Below are positions 18,320 through 29,273 of a stretch of DNA of 64,000 nucleotides, one piece after another. This DNA comes from Pseudomonas sp. Q1-7 (GTDB lineage Bacteria > Pseudomonadota > Gammaproteobacteria > Pseudomonadales > Pseudomonadaceae): contig NZ_CP116304.1 in the NCBI RefSeq assembly GCF_028010285.1, forward strand, positions 4,914,501 through 4,978,500, written 5' to 3'. The translations under genes were made by a program, and so were the position numbers. The notes beneath the pieces are model-generated. The model saw only the letters and a list, made by a program, of their open reading frames with translations. It was not told the DNA's origin and ran no database searches. Every line of letters begins with the position of its first letter. The stretch's first letter is position 1.

Positions 18320-18679
18320 TTACTCGGCGGACTTCAGACCGTCGGCGGAAACCGCGCTCACGCCCTTGATGCTCTCGGCGGTTTCGATAGCCAGCTCACG
18401 CTCGGCATCGGTCTTCACCATACCGGACAGTGCGACCACACCTTTGTTGGTTTCGACCTTGATGTCCATGCCGCTGAGGTTCTTGTCAGCCAGGAACGTC
18501 GACTTGACCTTACTGGTGATCCAGGTGTCCGAGACAGCCTCTTCGGCCTTCTGAACGGTGTCGCTGGCTGCCAGCATGGTGTGTCCGCTGGTTTCTGCGT
18601 AGGCGCCGGAAGCGAACGGCAGGCTGAGGGCGGCGGCAGTAACAGCGGCAAAGGCCCACTGGGTGAAAGACTGTTTCAT
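18320..18679 (-). CDS. BON-domain periplasmic protein (OsmY-like)
   Basis: 119 aa. Signal peptide at 1-25 (MKQSFTQWAFAAVTAAALSLPFASGAYA) and one BON domain (SDTWITSKVKSTFLAD...VVALSGMVKTDAERELAIETAES). BON proteins bind phospholipids or membranes and are typically osmotic or envelope-stress induced. ATG 18679 has an ideal GAGGAGAACC ribosome site. A sigma-54 promoter match lies about 58 bases upstream of the ATG and a 14-bp perfect inverted repeat lies about 100 bases further upstream, implying activator-dependent control. Confidence 0.85.
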   Translation of the reverse strand: MKQSFTQWAFAAVTAAALSLPFASGAYAETSGHTMLAASDTVQKAEEAVSDTWITSKVKSTFLADKNLSGMDIKVETNKGVVALSGMVKTDAERELAIETAESIKGVSAVSADGLKSAE

Positions 18680-18748
18680 GAGGTGGTTCTCCTCTCTTCT
18701 TCGGAACAGCTGCAACACGTTCCCGGCTGCAGGGTCACCCGGAACATC

Positions 18749-18763
18749 GCAAAGCCTGTGCCA
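18749..18763 (-). promoter_or_regulatory. Sigma-54 promoter of the BON gene
   Basis: On the minus strand TGGCACAGGCTTTGC: GG-N10-GC with both conserved boxes (TGGCAC, TTGC). Predicted start near 18737. Confidence 0.75.
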
Positions 18764-18829
18764 GCTTGCCTCGAAGACAAAAGCCCAATCGAATCAATAA
18801 CATGGAAGAACAGGCCGACCGACCTCGAC

Positions 18830-18873
18830 GTGCAGTCTGCAAGTTCGCCCCTCAGCGGGCTTGCAGACTGCAC
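18830..18873. repeat. 14-bp perfect inverted repeat, possible enhancer or terminator
   Basis: GTGCAGTCTGCAAG (18830-18843) and CTTGCAGACTGCAC (18860-18873) around a 16-base loop. It lies 13 bases after the stop of the upstream gene and about 115 bases before the sigma-54 start of the BON gene. No T run, so enhancer-protein binding is as likely as termination. Confidence 0.6.
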
Positions 18874-18885
18874 GACAGAACTGCC

Positions 18886-20301
18886 TCAGCGAGAGGCACC
18901 GAGCCGGGCGATGGTGCCCTCCAGGGCACTGACCTGCTCGAGCAACGGCGAGGCGGGATACCGCGTGCGAATGAAGGTGAGCAGTTTCTGCGCCGACTCC
19001 AGTTGACCGAGGCCTTCGGCGAAACCTCGGGCCGCCAGCAGGTACGCACGGGGGATGTCCGGGTAGTCGGGGAAACGCTGGTGCAGGTTGCGCAGCAGGC
19101 TCAGCGCCTCGCGCACCTTGTGACGATCCAGCAGCGCGGCGGCGACCTGCTCGCAAACCAGAGCATCGGCCGGCAGGAAATCGGCCTTGAACTGGCGGCC
19201 ATTGAGCAGTGCCGTGGCCGCCAGGGGCGGTGTCTGCCGCGCGGCCAGCGGCAGGTAGTGCTCCAGGTGGCGCAGGCAGCGCTCACGGGCCCCCAGGCCG
19301 TACAGCAACTGGTGATAGCGCTCGTTCAGGCGCAAGTCGTCGGGATCACGCTGCAGCGCATTGAACAGGGTTTCCAGGGCACCGTCACTCTGCCCCTCCT
19401 TCAAGCGGATCTCGGCTTCGGCCAGGGCCTTGCGGCGCCGCCAGTCGCCTTCGGGCAGCCCCTGCTGGCTGCCCTCTTCGGCGATGGCAAAGCCCAGAGC
19501 GCCCTGATACTGGAACACGGCGTAGCCCATCATGCTGCACATCACCACGCCGAAGTAGCCGAAGAGGAAGGTGGCGATGGGCATCAGCACGACTTTCGGC
19601 AGGCCGCTGGAAAGCATCCAGGCGACGTAGCCGGGAGACTGCCAGAGGATGAAGAGGAAGGCACAGAGGATCAGGTAGCGCCAGCCCATGGCCTTGATCA
19701 CTTCTCCCACCTGATCGGGGCTCAGCGCGGCCCCCAGTTCCTTGCTCAGCGCCAGGCGGATGATGCTGGCGGGCAGCAGCAGCACGATGGCGATGTTCGC
19801 CACCCAGAAAATGCTCTCGCTGTTGAAGTCCGCTGCCAGCCAGAGCGCGCCCAGGGCGATGAGGAAGACCGCCATCTGCTTGAAGAACAGTGAGAAACCT
19901 TCCCCGCTGAAGGCACTGAGCAGGCTCGGCGCCTCGCGCACGCCCTCACTGCTGGCTTCGATCACGCTGTGGAAATACTTGGTGGCGATGCTCAGCAGGA
20001 TGATCCAGAGCACCAGCGACCGTGGCATGAACAGACCGGCCAGAGCCAGCAAGGCACTGAAGGCCAGCGGACCGGCCTGCAAGCCGTAGCTGAAGAATTG
20101 CGGCAGACGCTCCCAGAAAGGCTGGGCCGTGTTGGCGGCGCCGAGGAAGGTCAGTTGGCCGCGGCACAGCGGGCAAGTCGGGCTGTCGTCCGGAACGTCG
20201 GCGTTGAGTGGAATGCAGCAGTCGCCATAGTGGCGCTGACAGGGCACGCAGTGCCAGGTTGCGGGTTGGGTGGGGTGGTACTGGCAGAGCGTCTTGTCCA
20301 T
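18886..20301 (-). CDS. Membrane protein with zinc-finger head and helical-repeat tail
   Basis: 471 aa from ATG 20301, chosen because the zinc-finger begins at once; an upstream start would add 14 residues. N-terminus carries a B-box-like metal site (CQYHP...WHCVPC...DCCIP...H-less) and a further CPLC pair near residue 45. Four to six membrane helices follow at about 70-290 (LAFSALLALAGLFM, VLWIILLSIATKYF, AVFLIALGALWLAA, NIAIVLLLPASIIRLAL, LILCAFLFILWQ, IATFLFGYFGVVMC). The last 170 residues look like TPR-type helical pairs (ALAEAEIRLKEGQSDGALETLFNALQRDP). I do not recognise a characterised homologue. Confidence 0.7.
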   Translation of the reverse strand: MDKTLCQYHPTQPATWHCVPCQRHYGDCCIPLNADVPDDSPTCPLCRGQLTFLGAANTAQPFWERLPQFFSYGLQAGPLAFSALLALAGLFMPRSLVLWIILLSIATKYFHSVIEASSEGVREAPSLLSAFSGEGFSLFFKQMAVFLIALGALWLAADFNSESIFWVANIAIVLLLPASIIRLALSKELGAALSPDQVGEVIKAMGWRYLILCAFLFILWQSPGYVAWMLSSGLPKVVLMPIATFLFGYFGVVMCSMMGYAVFQYQGALGFAIAEEGSQQGLPEGDWRRRKALAEAEIRLKEGQSDGALETLFNALQRDPDDLRLNERYHQLLYGLGARERCLRHLEHYLPLAARQTPPLAATALLNGRQFKADFLPADALVCEQVAAALLDRHKVREALSLLRNLHQRFPDYPDIPRAYLLAARGFAEGLGQLESAQKLLTFIRTRYPASPLLEQVSALEGTIARLGASR

Positions 20302-20341
20302 GACTGTTCCAGGCACGATGGCGGTTTGCCATTCTCCAGGC

Positions 20342-20370
20342 AAAAAAAGAGGGCCCGCAAGGGGCCCTCT
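20342..20370 (-). terminator. Intrinsic terminator of pnp
   Basis: Minus strand AGAGGGCCC-CTTGC-GGGCCCTCT followed by seven T: nine perfect pairs. Confidence 0.93.
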
Positions 20371-20390
20371 CCTTCACCGGCTGGCGATTA

Positions 20391-22499
20391 TCAGACGCCC
20401 GAAGCCTCGGCGGCTTCCACGTCCTTCATCGACAGCTTGATGCGACCACGGTTGTCGACGTCCAGAACCAGGACTTTGACTTCCTGGCCTTCCTGCAGCA
20501 CGTCGGTGACCTTGTCGATGCGCTTGTCGCTGATTTGCGAAATGTGCACCAGACCGTCCTTGCCCGGCAGGATGTTGACGAAGGCGCCGAAGTCGACGAT
20601 GCGCTCGACCTTGCCCACGTACACCTTGCCGATCTCGGCTTCGGCAGTGATGCCCAGCACGCGCTGACGGGCAGCTTCGGCCGCTTCCTTGGTCTCGCCG
20701 AAGATCTTCACGCTGCCATCGTCTTCGATGTCGATGGACGCCTTGGTCTCTTCGCAGATGCCGCGGATGGTGGCGCCGCCCTTGCCGATGACGTCGCGGA
20801 TCTTGTCCGAATCGATCTTCATGGCAATCATGGTCGGGGCGTTGGCGGACAGCTCGCTGCGGGACTCGGAGATGACCTGGTTCATCTGGCCGAGGATGTT
20901 CAGGCGTGCTTCCAGCGCCTGCTCCAGGGCGATTTCCATGATCTCTTCGGTGATGCCGTTGATCTTGATGTCCATCTGCAGCGCGGTCACGCCCTTGGCG
21001 GTACCGGCGACCTTGAAGTCCATGTCGCCCAGGTGGTCTTCGTCGCCCAGGATGTCGGTCAGGACGGCGAACTTGTCACCTTCCTTGACCAGGCCCATGG
21101 CGATACCGGCCACCGGCGCCTTCATCGGCACGCCGGCGTCCATCAGTGCCAGGGAAGCGCCACAGACCGAAGCCATGGAGCTGGAACCGTTGGATTCGGT
21201 GATCTCGGACACCACGCGGATGGTGTAGGGGAACTCGTCGCCCTTCGGCAGCATGGCGGAAACGCCACGACGGGCCAGGCGGCCGTGGCCGATTTCGCGG
21301 CGACCGGCGCTGCCCATGCGGCCGCACTCACCCACCGAGAAGGGCGGGAAGTTGTAGTGCAGCATGAAGGCGTCCTTGCGCTCGCCTTCCAGGGTGTCCA
21401 GCAACTGGGCGTCACGGGCGGTGCCGAGGGTGGCAACCACCAGGGCCTGGGTTTCACCACGGGTGAACAGGGCGGAACCGTGGGTCTTGTCCAGCACGCC
21501 GACTTCGACCTTCAGCGGACGCACGGTGCGGGTGTCACGGCCGTCGATACGCGGCTTGCCGTTGACGATGTTCTCGCGGACGGTGCGGTACTCCAGCAGG
21601 CCGAATGCGTCTTTAACCTCGCCAGCCGGGAACTGACCGGCTTCTTCGCCGGCGAAGCGGGCGACGACCTGGTCGCGCAGCTCGTCCAGGCGGCTGTAGC
21701 GGTCCTGCTTGATAGTGATGGTGTAAGCCTGGGAGATGGCTTCGCCGAACTCGGCCTTGATGGCGCTGAGCAGGGCAGTGTTCTCGACCGGAGCGGTCCA
21801 GTTCCAGGCCGGTTTGCCGGCTTCGGCAGCGAATTCCTTCACAGCCTGGATAACGGCCTGGAATTCCTGGTGGGCGAACAGCACGGCGCCCAGCATCTGG
21901 TCTTCGGTCAGCTCCTGGGCCTCGGATTCAACCATCAGCACGGCGTCTTCGGTACCGGCGACGACCATGTCCAGGGCGGAGGCTTTCAGTTGCTCGTAGT
22001 TCGGGTTCAGCAGGTAGCCGGCGTCCTCGTGGTAGGCCACGCGAGCAGCGCCGATCGGACCGGCGAAGGGAATGCCGGAGATGGCCAGGGCCGCGGAAGT
22101 ACCGATCATGGAAGCAATGTCCGGATCGGTCTTCTTGTTGGTGGAAACCACGGTGCAGATGACCTGAACTTCGTTCAGGAAGCCTTCCGGGAAGAGCGGA
22201 CGGATCGGGCGGTCGATCAGGCGGGAGGTCAGGGTCTCCTTTTCGGAGGGACGGCCTTCACGCTTGAAGAAACCGCCGGGGATGCGGCCAGCCGCGTAGG
22301 TTTTTTCCTGGTAGTGCACGGACAGCGGGAAGAAGCCTTTGCCCGGGTCGGCCTGCTTGGCGCCAACCACGGTCACCAGAACGGTGACGTCTTCGTCCAT
22401 GGTGACCAGAACGGCACCGGAGGCTTGACGGGCGATACGGCCAGTCTCGAGGGTTACGGTCGATTGACCGAACTGGAACTTCTTGATTACCGGGTTCAC
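20391..22499 (-). CDS. pnp: Polynucleotide phosphorylase
   Basis: 702 aa. Phosphorolytic 3'-5' exoribonuclease of the degradosome. Two RNase PH-like domains (first about 12-230, second about 310-550, with [12 protein letters not shown] and the FFSVGE-type [23 protein letters not shown] segment), an alpha-helical linker, then KH ([15 protein letters not shown]) and S1 ([31 protein letters not shown]) RNA-binding domains. Start is GTG 22499 behind GAGAAGGAA. Downstream partner of rpsO in the usual order; the gap between them holds a large hairpin. Confidence 0.98.
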   Translation of the reverse strand: MNPVIKKFQFGQSTVTLETGRIARQASGAVLVTMDEDVTVLVTVVGAKQADPGKGFFPLSVHYQEKTYAAGRIPGGFFKREGRPSEKETLTSRLIDRPIRPLFPEGFLNEVQVICTVVSTNKKTDPDIASMIGTSAALAISGIPFAGPIGAARVAYHEDAGYLLNPNYEQLKASALDMVVAGTEDAVLMVESEAQELTEDQMLGAVLFAHQEFQAVIQAVKEFAAEAGKPAWNWTAPVENTALLSAIKAEFGEAISQAYTITIKQDRYSRLDELRDQVVARFAGEEAGQFPAGEVKDAFGLLEYRTVRENIVNGKPRIDGRDTRTVRPLKVEVGVLDKTHGSALFTRGETQALVVATLGTARDAQLLDTLEGERKDAFMLHYNFPPFSVGECGRMGSAGRREIGHGRLARRGVSAMLPKGDEFPYTIRVVSEITESNGSSSMASVCGASLALMDAGVPMKAPVAGIAMGLVKEGDKFAVLTDILGDEDHLGDMDFKVAGTAKGVTALQMDIKINGITEEIMEIALEQALEARLNILGQMNQVISESRSELSANAPTMIAMKIDSDKIRDVIGKGGATIRGICEETKASIDIEDDGSVKIFGETKEAAEAARQRVLGITAEAEIGKVYVGKVERIVDFGAFVNILPGKDGLVHISQISDKRIDKVTDVLQEGQEVKVLVLDVDNRGRIKLSMKDVEAAEASGV

Positions 22500-22583
22500 G
22501 GTGTTTTCCTTCTCTGTGTTGCCTTGGGGGAAATCCTGGGAGTGGCGGGAGTCGGACCCGTTTCAATCCCTTAAAAAGCCAGA

Positions 22584-22633
22584 AGCTGGAAAGCCGAAAG
22601 CTGGAACGATGTCCAGCTTCCGGTTTTCCAGCT
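22584..22633. repeat. Large imperfect palindrome in rpsO-pnp gap
   Basis: Left arm 22584-22605 and right arm 22612-22633 match over 20 of 22 positions around a 6-base loop (core AGCTGGAAAGCCG). It lies between rpsO and pnp, where enterobacteria carry the RNase III site of pnp autoregulation. Related sequences occur at 24354-24407 and 41871-41906. Confidence 0.8.
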
Positions 22634-22652
22634 TCCAGCTCATCTGTGTCGC

Positions 22653-22922
22653 TTAGCGACGCAGACCCAGACGACCGATCAGGGCGCTGTAACGAGAGGT
22701 GTCCTTACCCTTCAGGTAGTCCAGCAGCTTGCGGCGCTGGTTAACCATGCGGATCAGACCACGACGGGAGTGGTGGTCCTTGCCATTGGCCTTGAAGTGT
22801 TCCTGCAGCTTGTTGATGTTGGCGGTCAGCAGGGCAACCTGCACTTCCGGAGAACCGGTATCGCCTTCAGCTTGCTTGTACTCGTTAACGATCTGGGCTT
22901 TTTCAGCAACGCTCAGTGCCAT
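22653..22922 (-). CDS. rpsO: 30S ribosomal protein S15
   Basis: 89 aa, the exact family length. Binds the central domain of 16S rRNA early in 30S assembly and contacts 23S rRNA in bridge B4. Visible: [50 protein letters not shown] and [16 protein letters not shown] 22922 chosen over upstream in-frame starts by homology and GAGGAA ribosome site. Confidence 0.98.
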   Translation of the reverse strand: MALSVAEKAQIVNEYKQAEGDTGSPEVQVALLTANINKLQEHFKANGKDHHSRRGLIRMVNQRRKLLDYLKGKDTSRYSALIGRLGLRR

Positions 22923-23017
22923 GATGGGCTTCCTCTGAGAGTAATAGGCCGGGACCTGCGCCCCGTGTTCAAGAAAAGAGGACTGACCGTGCCTATTAAC
23001 AGCCATCCTCGGATCGG

Positions 23018-23935
23018 TCATTCCGACCGAATCAGTCGACGCGGCGCTATGCGCCCGTCATCGCTCACCTCACCGATACCGATGAAGCGACCGGTATGAT
23101 CCTGCACTCGCATCATGCCGAACTTCGGCGCTTCCGGAGCCCGCACCGGCTGGCCGTGAAGCCAGTAGTAGGCGCTATGCTCGGTCAGTTGGACCAGCGG
23201 CCAGTGTTCCAGTCCGCTGTCGACCGGCAGGAGGAACTGATCCAGTGCCTCGTTGCCGCCGTCAGCGTGGGCCTTCTCCAACGTCTCCAGGCTGATTGCC
23301 TGGGCCAGTCCGAAGGGGCCTGCCTGGGTCCTGCGCAGCTCCGCCACATGGGCTCCGCATCCCAGCGCCTGACCGAGGTCCTCGACCAGGGTGCGGATAT
23401 AAGTGCCCTTGCTGCAGGCTACGGCCAGTCTTGCCTGGCTGTTTTCACACGCCAGCAATTCCAGGCGCGCAATAGTAACAGAACGCGCCTCGCGCTCCAC
23501 TACTTCGCCTGCACGCGCCAGCTTGTAGAGGGGCTGACCGTCCTTCTTCAGGGCCGAGTACATTGGCGGTATCTGTTTGATTTCACCACGAAAACGCGGC
23601 AAATACGCCTCGATCTCCTGGCGACCGACGGTCACCTCGCGACGCTCGACCACTTCGCCCTCGGCATCGCCGGTGGACGTGGTGACCCCCAGCTGGGCGA
23701 GCGTCTCGTAGCCCTTGTCGGCATCCAGCAGGTACTGGGAGAACTTGGTCGCCTCGCCGAAGCACAACGGCAGCACGCCGGTGGCCAGGGGATCGAGGCT
23801 GCCGGTGTGGCCAGCCTTCTCGGCATTGAGCAGCCAGCGTACTTTCTGCAGGGCGGCGTTGGAACTCATGCCGCGCGGCTTGTCGAGGATCAGCACACCG
23901 CTGACATTGCGACGGATACGTTTTACCTGGGCCAC
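23018..23935 (-). CDS. truB: tRNA pseudouridine-55 synthase
   Basis: 305 aa. Makes pseudouridine-55 in the T loop of tRNAs. Catalytic Asp is D48 in [15 protein letters not shown]; the [10 protein letters not shown] and [18 protein letters not shown] motifs follow, then a C-terminal PUA-like part. GTG start at 23935, four bases after the rbfA stop, so coupled translation is likely. Confidence 0.97.
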   Translation of the reverse strand: MAQVKRIRRNVSGVLILDKPRGMSSNAALQKVRWLLNAEKAGHTGSLDPLATGVLPLCFGEATKFSQYLLDADKGYETLAQLGVTTSTGDAEGEVVERREVTVGRQEIEAYLPRFRGEIKQIPPMYSALKKDGQPLYKLARAGEVVEREARSVTIARLELLACENSQARLAVACSKGTYIRTLVEDLGQALGCGAHVAELRRTQAGPFGLAQAISLETLEKAHADGGNEALDQFLLPVDSGLEHWPLVQLTEHSAYYWLHGQPVRAPEAPKFGMMRVQDHTGRFIGIGEVSDDGRIAPRRLIRSE

Positions 23936-23939
23936 GCCA

Positions 23940-24329
23940 TCACTCCTCGTCGCTGCCCTGGTGCTTGCGGTCTTCCGCCACGGCGCGCTCGATCAGCGCC
24001 GACAGCTCCGCGCCGCGGCGAATGCTGGCGTCGTAATGGAAATGCAACTGCGGCACACTGCGCAGCTTCATGGCCTTGCCCAGTTGCATGCGCAGGAAGC
24101 CGGCGGCGTCCTGCAGGATGTCCAGGTTCAGTTGGACCTTTTCGACGTTGTCGTCCTGGCCCATCACGGTGATGAACACCTTCGCGTGGGAGAGGTCGCG
24201 ACTCACGTCGACCGCGGTGATGGTCACCAGGCCCAGGCGCGGGTCCTTGATTTCCCGCTGGATAAGCAGTGCCAGTTCGCGCTGCATCTGATCGCCGATG
24301 CGCTGGGTACGGCTGTAGTCTTTAGCCAT
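23940..24329 (-). CDS. rbfA: Ribosome-binding factor A
   Basis: 129 aa. Single KH-fold protein needed for 16S rRNA 5'-end maturation and cold adaptation. Visible: [61 protein letters not shown]. Lies in the nusA-infB-rbfA-truB order and has an ATG start at 24329. Confidence 0.96.
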   Translation of the reverse strand: MAKDYSRTQRIGDQMQRELALLIQREIKDPRLGLVTITAVDVSRDLSHAKVFITVMGQDDNVEKVQLNLDILQDAAGFLRMQLGKAMKLRSVPQLHFHYDASIRRGAELSALIERAVAEDRKHQGSDEE

Positions 24330-24353
24330 TTCATTTCACTCATGAACGCTGAA

Positions 24354-24407
24354 AAGCCGAAAGCCAGGAGAGGAAAGCGATGGCTTCCAGCTCCTGGCTC
24401 CCGGCTT
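24354..24407. repeat. Hairpin repeat in infB-rbfA gap
   Basis: Outer arms 24354-24370 and 24391-24407 match at 15 of 17 positions (AAGCCGaaAGCCAGGAG versus AAGCCGggAGCCAGGAG); an inner GGAAAGC/GCTTCC stem continues it. Same AAGCCG/CTGGAAGC vocabulary as 22584-22633 and 41871-41906. Confidence 0.7.
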
Positions 24408-24423
24408 GTGGCAAGCGCGGCAC

Positions 24424-26955
24424 TTACAGCGTGCGCGCCACCTGGACCTTCTCGAAGACTTCGATCTTGTCGCCGACCTTGACGTCGTTGTAGCTCTTCA
24501 CGCCGATACCGCACTCCATGCCGGCACGCACCTCGGACACGTCGTCCTTGAAGCGGCGCAGGGACTCCAGTTCGCCTTCGAAGATCACCACGTCGTCGCG
24601 CAGCACGCGGATCGGACGGTTGCGGTGTACCAGACCCTCGGTAACCATGCAGCCGGCGACCGCGCCGAACTTCGGCGAGCGGAACACGTCGCGCACCTCG
24701 GCGATACCCAGGATGTTCTCCCGGACTTCGCTGCCCAGCATGCCGGACAGTGCCTTCTTAACGTCTTCGATGATGTCGTAGATGATGTTGTAGTAACGCA
24801 GGTCCAGACCTTCCTGCTCGACGATCTTGCGCGCACCGGCATCGGCACGCACGTTGAAGCCGAACAGCACGGCGTTGGACGCCAGCGCCAGGTTAGCGTC
24901 GCTCTCAGTGATACCACCGACGCCGCCACCAACCACGCGCACCTGCACTTCTTCGTTGCCCAACTCGGACAGGGCGCCCTGCAGGGCTTCGAGAGAGCCG
25001 CGCACATCGGACTTGAGCACGATGTTGAGGGTCTTCTTCTCGTCCTGCCCCATGCTTTCGAAAATATTCTCCAGCTTGGAGGACTGCTGGCGAGCCAGCT
25101 TGACCTCGCGGAACTTGCCCTGACGGAACAGAGCCACTTCACGGGCCTTCTTCTCGTCGGCAACCACGGTCAGCTCATCACCGGCATCCGGCGTGCCATC
25201 CAGGCCAAGGATCTCGACCGGAATGGCCGGACCAGCTTCCTTCACCGGCTTGCCGTTCTCGTCGAGCATGGCGCGGACGCGGCCATAGTTGACGCCACAG
25301 AGAACCATGTCGCCCTGGCGCAGGGTACCGTCCTGGACCAGCACGGTGGCTACCGGGCCACGGCCCTTGTCCAGGCGGGACTCGACCACTACACCACGGC
25401 CCGGGGCCGACGGGGTTGCAGTGAGTTCAAGAACCTCGGCTTGCAGCAACACGGCTTCCAGCAGGTCTTCGACGCCGGTGCCAGCCTTGGCCGACACGGG
25501 GACGAACTGGGTGTCACCGCCCCACTCTTCCGGAATCACGTCCAGCGCGGCCAGGCCGTTCTTGATGTGGTCCGGATTGGCTTCCGGCTTGTCCATCTTG
25601 TTGATCGCAACCACGATCGGCACGCCAGCCGCCTTAGCGTGCTGCACGGCTTCCTCGGTCTGCGGCATCACGCCATCGTCGGCTGCCACCACCAGGATGA
25701 CAATGTCGGTGGCCTTGGCTCCACGGGCACGCATGGCGGTGAACGCCGCGTGGCCGGGGGTATCCAGGAACGTCACCATGCCGCGATCGGTTTCCACGTG
25801 GTAGGCGCCAATGTGCTGAGTGATGCCGCCGGCTTCGCCGCTGGCCACCTTGGTCCGGCGGATGTAGTCGAGCAGCGAGGTCTTGCCGTGGTCGACGTGA
25901 CCCATGACGGTCACGACCGGCGCACGGTTCACCGCCACGCCTTCGAACTTCAGGGATTCGGCCAGTTGCTCTTCCAGAGCGTTCTCGTTGACCAGCTTGA
26001 CCTTGTGGCCGAGTTCTTCGGCAACCAGTTGGGCGGTTTCCCGATCGAGTACCTGGTTGATGGTCACCGGGGTGCCCATCTTGAACATGAACTTGACGAC
26101 TTCTGCGCCCTTGACTGCCATCTGGGCGGCCAGTTCGGCCACGGTGATGGTTTCGCCAATGCTGACTTCACGCACGATCGGTCCTGTCGGGCTCTGGAAC
26201 CCGTGCTGGTTACGCTTCTTCAGCTTGGACTTGCCGCCACGGCCACCGCCGCGACGACCAAAGGAATCGCTCTCTTCGTCGGTGCTGCGCGGGGCAACAC
26301 GAGGCGCAGGAGCCTTTTCCTTCTCCTTGAGCGAAGGACGGTGCTGCGCATGCTTGCGATCGCGGCGATCGTCTTCGTCGCGGGCGCGCTCGGGACGGCG
26401 AGGCTCTTCCTTCTTGCGCTCGGCGGCAGCGCCGGTTTCCGTCGCGGGCGCGGCTGCCGCAACGGCAACTGGCTCGACGGCCGCAGTCACGGCCACTGCA
26501 TCGACCTTGGCGACCTCGACCGCCTCCTTCGCGCGGGCCTCGACCTCGCGGCGAGCAGCCTCTTCGGCACGCTTGCGAGCTTCTTCTTCGGCCTTCAGGC
26601 GCGCCGCTTCTTCCGCGGCACGCTGCTCTTCGAGTTCGCGCTGGCGCTCAGCCTCGATCTCGTCAGGGCTTCGCTTGACGTAGGTTTTCTTCTTGCGTAC
26701 TTCAACGTTGATGGTCTTGCTGCCAGCGACCTTCAGCGTGGTAGTGGTCTTGCGCTGCAGGGTAATCTTGCGCGGCTCTTCCAAGCGCTCGCCATGGCTG
26801 CTCTTGAGATGAGCCAGCAGGGCCTGCTTCTCGTTGTCGGTCACTACTTGCTCGGCGCTGGTGTGCGGCAGACCCGCCTCACGCATCTGCAGCAGCAGGC
26901 GCTCCACCGGTGTGTCGACCACCTGGGCCAGTTCTTTCACCGTGACTTGCGTCAT
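24424..26955 (-). CDS. infB: Translation initiation factor IF-2
   Basis: 843 aa. GTPase that places fMet-tRNA on the 30S subunit and promotes subunit joining. Two N-terminal IF2-N-type segments ([40 protein letters not shown]) flank a highly charged Glu/Arg/Ala-rich linker at about 90-250. G domain: G1 [10 protein letters not shown]3 DTPGHAAF, G4 NKMD. C-terminal C2 domain ends with [18 protein letters not shown]. The initiator tRNA gene is upstream in the same cluster. Confidence 0.98.
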   Translation of the reverse strand: MTQVTVKELAQVVDTPVERLLLQMREAGLPHTSAEQVVTDNEKQALLAHLKSSHGERLEEPRKITLQRKTTTTLKVAGSKTINVEVRKKKTYVKRSPDEIEAERQRELEEQRAAEEAARLKAEEEARKRAEEAARREVEARAKEAVEVAKVDAVAVTAAVEPVAVAAAAPATETGAAAERKKEEPRRPERARDEDDRRDRKHAQHRPSLKEKEKAPAPRVAPRSTDEESDSFGRRGGGRGGKSKLKKRNQHGFQSPTGPIVREVSIGETITVAELAAQMAVKGAEVVKFMFKMGTPVTINQVLDRETAQLVAEELGHKVKLVNENALEEQLAESLKFEGVAVNRAPVVTVMGHVDHGKTSLLDYIRRTKVASGEAGGITQHIGAYHVETDRGMVTFLDTPGHAAFTAMRARGAKATDIVILVVAADDGVMPQTEEAVQHAKAAGVPIVVAINKMDKPEANPDHIKNGLAALDVIPEEWGGDTQFVPVSAKAGTGVEDLLEAVLLQAEVLELTATPSAPGRGVVVESRLDKGRGPVATVLVQDGTLRQGDMVLCGVNYGRVRAMLDENGKPVKEAGPAIPVEILGLDGTPDAGDELTVVADEKKAREVALFRQGKFREVKLARQQSSKLENIFESMGQDEKKTLNIVLKSDVRGSLEALQGALSELGNEEVQVRVVGGGVGGITESDANLALASNAVLFGFNVRADAGARKIVEQEGLDLRYYNIIYDIIEDVKKALSGMLGSEVRENILGIAEVRDVFRSPKFGAVAGCMVTEGLVHRNRPIRVLRDDVVIFEGELESLRRFKDDVSEVRAGMECGIGVKSYNDVKVGDKIEVFEKVQVARTL

Positions 26956-26981
26956 GCACTTCTCTCCTCAGGCCGCGATAC

Positions 26982-28463
26982 TTACTCGAACCAATGGGCT
27001 CGGGCGGCCATGATCAGCTTGCCGGCACGCTCTTCGTCCATGCCGTCGATGTCGAGCAGGTCGTCGATCGACTGCTCGGCCAGGTCTTCGCGGTTAATAA
27101 CGCCCCGCACGGCGAGTTCGACAGCCAGGTCCTTGTCCATGCCATCCAGGGAAAGCAGGTCTTCGGCAGGCTGGGCATCCGCCAGCTTCTCTTCGGTCGC
27201 GATGGCCTTGGTCAGCAGGCGGTCCTTCGCACGCGCACGCAGCTCATTGACGATCTCCTCGTCGAAGCCGTCGATGCTGAGCATTTCTTCCATGGGTACG
27301 TAGGCGATCTCTTCCAGGCTGGTGAAACCCTCTTCAACCAGTACCTGTGCCAGCTCCTCGTCTACTTCCAGCTCTTCAACGAAGGCACGCAGGATGTCGC
27401 CAGTCTCCGCCTGCTGCTTGGCCTGGATGTCCGCTTCGGTCATCACGTTCAGGGTCCAGCCAGTGAGCTGACTGGCCAGGCGCACATTCTGACCGCCACG
27501 GCCGATGGCCTGGGCCAGGTTGTCCTCGGCGACGGCGATATCCATGGCGTGGGCGTCTTCGTCGACGATGATCGCCACCACTTCGGCCGGAGCCATGGCG
27601 TTGATCACGAACTGCGCGGGGTTGTCATCCCACAGGACGATATCCACACGCTCGCCGCCCAGTTCGCCGGAAACCGCCTGGACGCGAGAGCCACGCATAC
27701 CGATGCAGGCGCCCTGCGGATCGATGCGCTTGTCCTTGGAGCGGACCGCGATCTTGGCGCGGGAACCCGGATCGCGGGAAGCGGCCATTACCTCAATCAG
27801 CTCTTCGGCGATCTCCGGCACCTCGATGCGGAACAGCTCGATCAGCATCTGCGGAGCAGTGCGGGACAGGATCAGCTGCGGACCGCGATTCTCAGTGCGG
27901 ATTTCCTTCAGCAGGGCACGGACTCGGGCGCCGACACGGAAGGTTTCGCGTGGAATGATGTCCTCGCGAGCCAGCAGTGCCTCGGCGTTGTTGCCCAGGT
28001 CGACGATCACGTTGTCGCGAGTAACCTTCTTCACAGTGCCGGAAATGATGTCGCCCAGCTTCTCGCGATAGGCTTCGACCACCTGCGCACGCTCGGCTTC
28101 ACGCACTTTCTGCACGATGACCTGCTTGGCGGTCTGGGCAGCGATGCGGCCGAACTCGATGGACTCGATCTTCTCTTCGAGGACGTCGCCGATCTTCGCG
28201 TGCTCGTCACGCACCTGGGCCTGATCAAGGGTCAGCTGGATGGCCGGATCCTCGAAATCGCTTTCTTCGACCACGGTCCAGCGACGGAAGGTGTCGTAGT
28301 TACCGTTATGACGGTTGATCGACACGCGCAGGTCGACCTCGTCCTCATAGCGCTTCTTGGTAGCAGTGGCCAGGGCCAGCTCCAGCGCCTCGAAAATCAC
28401 GCTGGCCGGTACACCCTTCTCGTTGGATACCGACTCAACAACCAGCAGTACTTCTTTGCTCAT
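26982..28463 (-). CDS. nusA: Transcription elongation/termination factor NusA
   Basis: 493 aa from ATG 28463 (in-frame starts further upstream give only a poor leader). NTD binding RNA polymerase, S1 domain at about 135-200 ([21 protein letters not shown]), two KH domains ([42 protein letters not shown]), then two C-terminal acidic HhH repeats ([32 protein letters not shown]) as in gamma-proteobacteria. Confidence 0.98.
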   Translation of the reverse strand: MSKEVLLVVESVSNEKGVPASVIFEALELALATATKKRYEDEVDLRVSINRHNGNYDTFRRWTVVEESDFEDPAIQLTLDQAQVRDEHAKIGDVLEEKIESIEFGRIAAQTAKQVIVQKVREAERAQVVEAYREKLGDIISGTVKKVTRDNVIVDLGNNAEALLAREDIIPRETFRVGARVRALLKEIRTENRGPQLILSRTAPQMLIELFRIEVPEIAEELIEVMAASRDPGSRAKIAVRSKDKRIDPQGACIGMRGSRVQAVSGELGGERVDIVLWDDNPAQFVINAMAPAEVVAIIVDEDAHAMDIAVAEDNLAQAIGRGGQNVRLASQLTGWTLNVMTEADIQAKQQAETGDILRAFVEELEVDEELAQVLVEEGFTSLEEIAYVPMEEMLSIDGFDEEIVNELRARAKDRLLTKAIATEEKLADAQPAEDLLSLDGMDKDLAVELAVRGVINREDLAEQSIDDLLDIDGMDEERAGKLIMAARAHWFE

Positions 28464-28510
28464 CGTACGCCTCGCCTTTCGCAATCCATTGGATCCGCGG
28501 GATCCGCGTC

Positions 28511-28969
28511 TCAGTCAAAACGGGGAATGATGTTGGCCTTGTCGATCAGCTCGATCGGCAGGAGGAATTCGCGGTCTTCGATGAGGACCACCACGTCCTG
28601 CTCCTCCACCCCGCGGAGAAGCCCCTGAAAATTGCGTCGCCCCTCGAAGGGAGAACGCAGCTTGATCTTGACCAGTTCACCCGCGTGGGCCGCGAACTGT
28701 TCAAGGGTGAACAGAGGACGGTCCATGCCCGGCGACGATACTTCGAGGGTGTATTCGCTGCTGATCGGGTCCTCGACATCGAGCACACCACTGATCTGCC
28801 GGCTCACCTTCTCGCAGTCGTCGACCAAGATGCCGTTTTCGTGATCGATATAGACTCGCAGCAGCGAATGCCGCCCCTGGGACAGGAACTCGATACCCCA
28901 GCACTGATAACCGAGCGCTTCGACTACCGGGGCCAACAAGGCCTGCAACTGTTCTAGCTTGCTCGACAC
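28511..28969 (-). CDS. rimP: Ribosome maturation factor RimP
   Basis: 152 aa. Late 30S assembly factor. Visible: [54 protein letters not shown]. Start GTG 28969 with an AGGCGATCAGG leader. First gene of rimP-nusA-infB-rbfA-truB; two terminator-like hairpins precede it (28994-29019, 29067-29090), so expression may depend on read-through from the tRNA-fMet transcript or on antitermination. Confidence 0.95.
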   Translation of the reverse strand: MSSKLEQLQALLAPVVEALGYQCWGIEFLSQGRHSLLRVYIDHENGILVDDCEKVSRQISGVLDVEDPISSEYTLEVSSPGMDRPLFTLEQFAAHAGELVKIKLRSPFEGRRNFQGLLRGVEEQDVVVLIEDREFLLPIELIDKANIIPRFD

Positions 28970-28993
28970 CTGATCGCCTCTCGCATGCTGTGC

Positions 28994-29019
28994 AAATAAA
29001 AAATGGGCGAAACGCCCAT
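28994..29019 (-). terminator. Terminator/attenuator hairpin in rimP leader
   Basis: Minus strand ATGGGCG-TTT-CGCCCAT followed by TTTTTATTT, ending about 25 bases before the rimP start codon. Confidence 0.75.
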
Positions 29020-29066
29020 CCCTTCAAACCGCCTGATCTGTGATCGGAGGCCAACTGTCCAGCTAG

Positions 29067-29090
29067 CAAAAAGCCCCTAAAAAGGGGCTT
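29067..29090 (-). terminator. Terminator after initiator tRNA
   Basis: Minus strand AAGCCCC-TTTTTA-GGGGCTT plus TTT, beginning ten bases after the tRNA 3' end. Confidence 0.8.
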
Positions 29091-29099
29091 CGCGACTAC

Positions 29100-29176
<77 letters not shown>

Positions 29177-29240
29177 TCAAAGCTGGTGCGAGAGTATACG
29201 GCCAGCACCTTGCATGGTCAACCGAACATCCCGCGAAGAA

Positions 29241-29262
29241 GAAAGCCCGCATCGCTGCGGGC
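29241..29262 (-). terminator. Hairpin between tRNA-Leu and tRNA-fMet
   Basis: Minus strand GCCCGCA-GCGA-TGCGGGC followed by TTTCTTCTT. Confidence 0.65.
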
Positions 29263-29273
29263 CTCTCTTTGTA

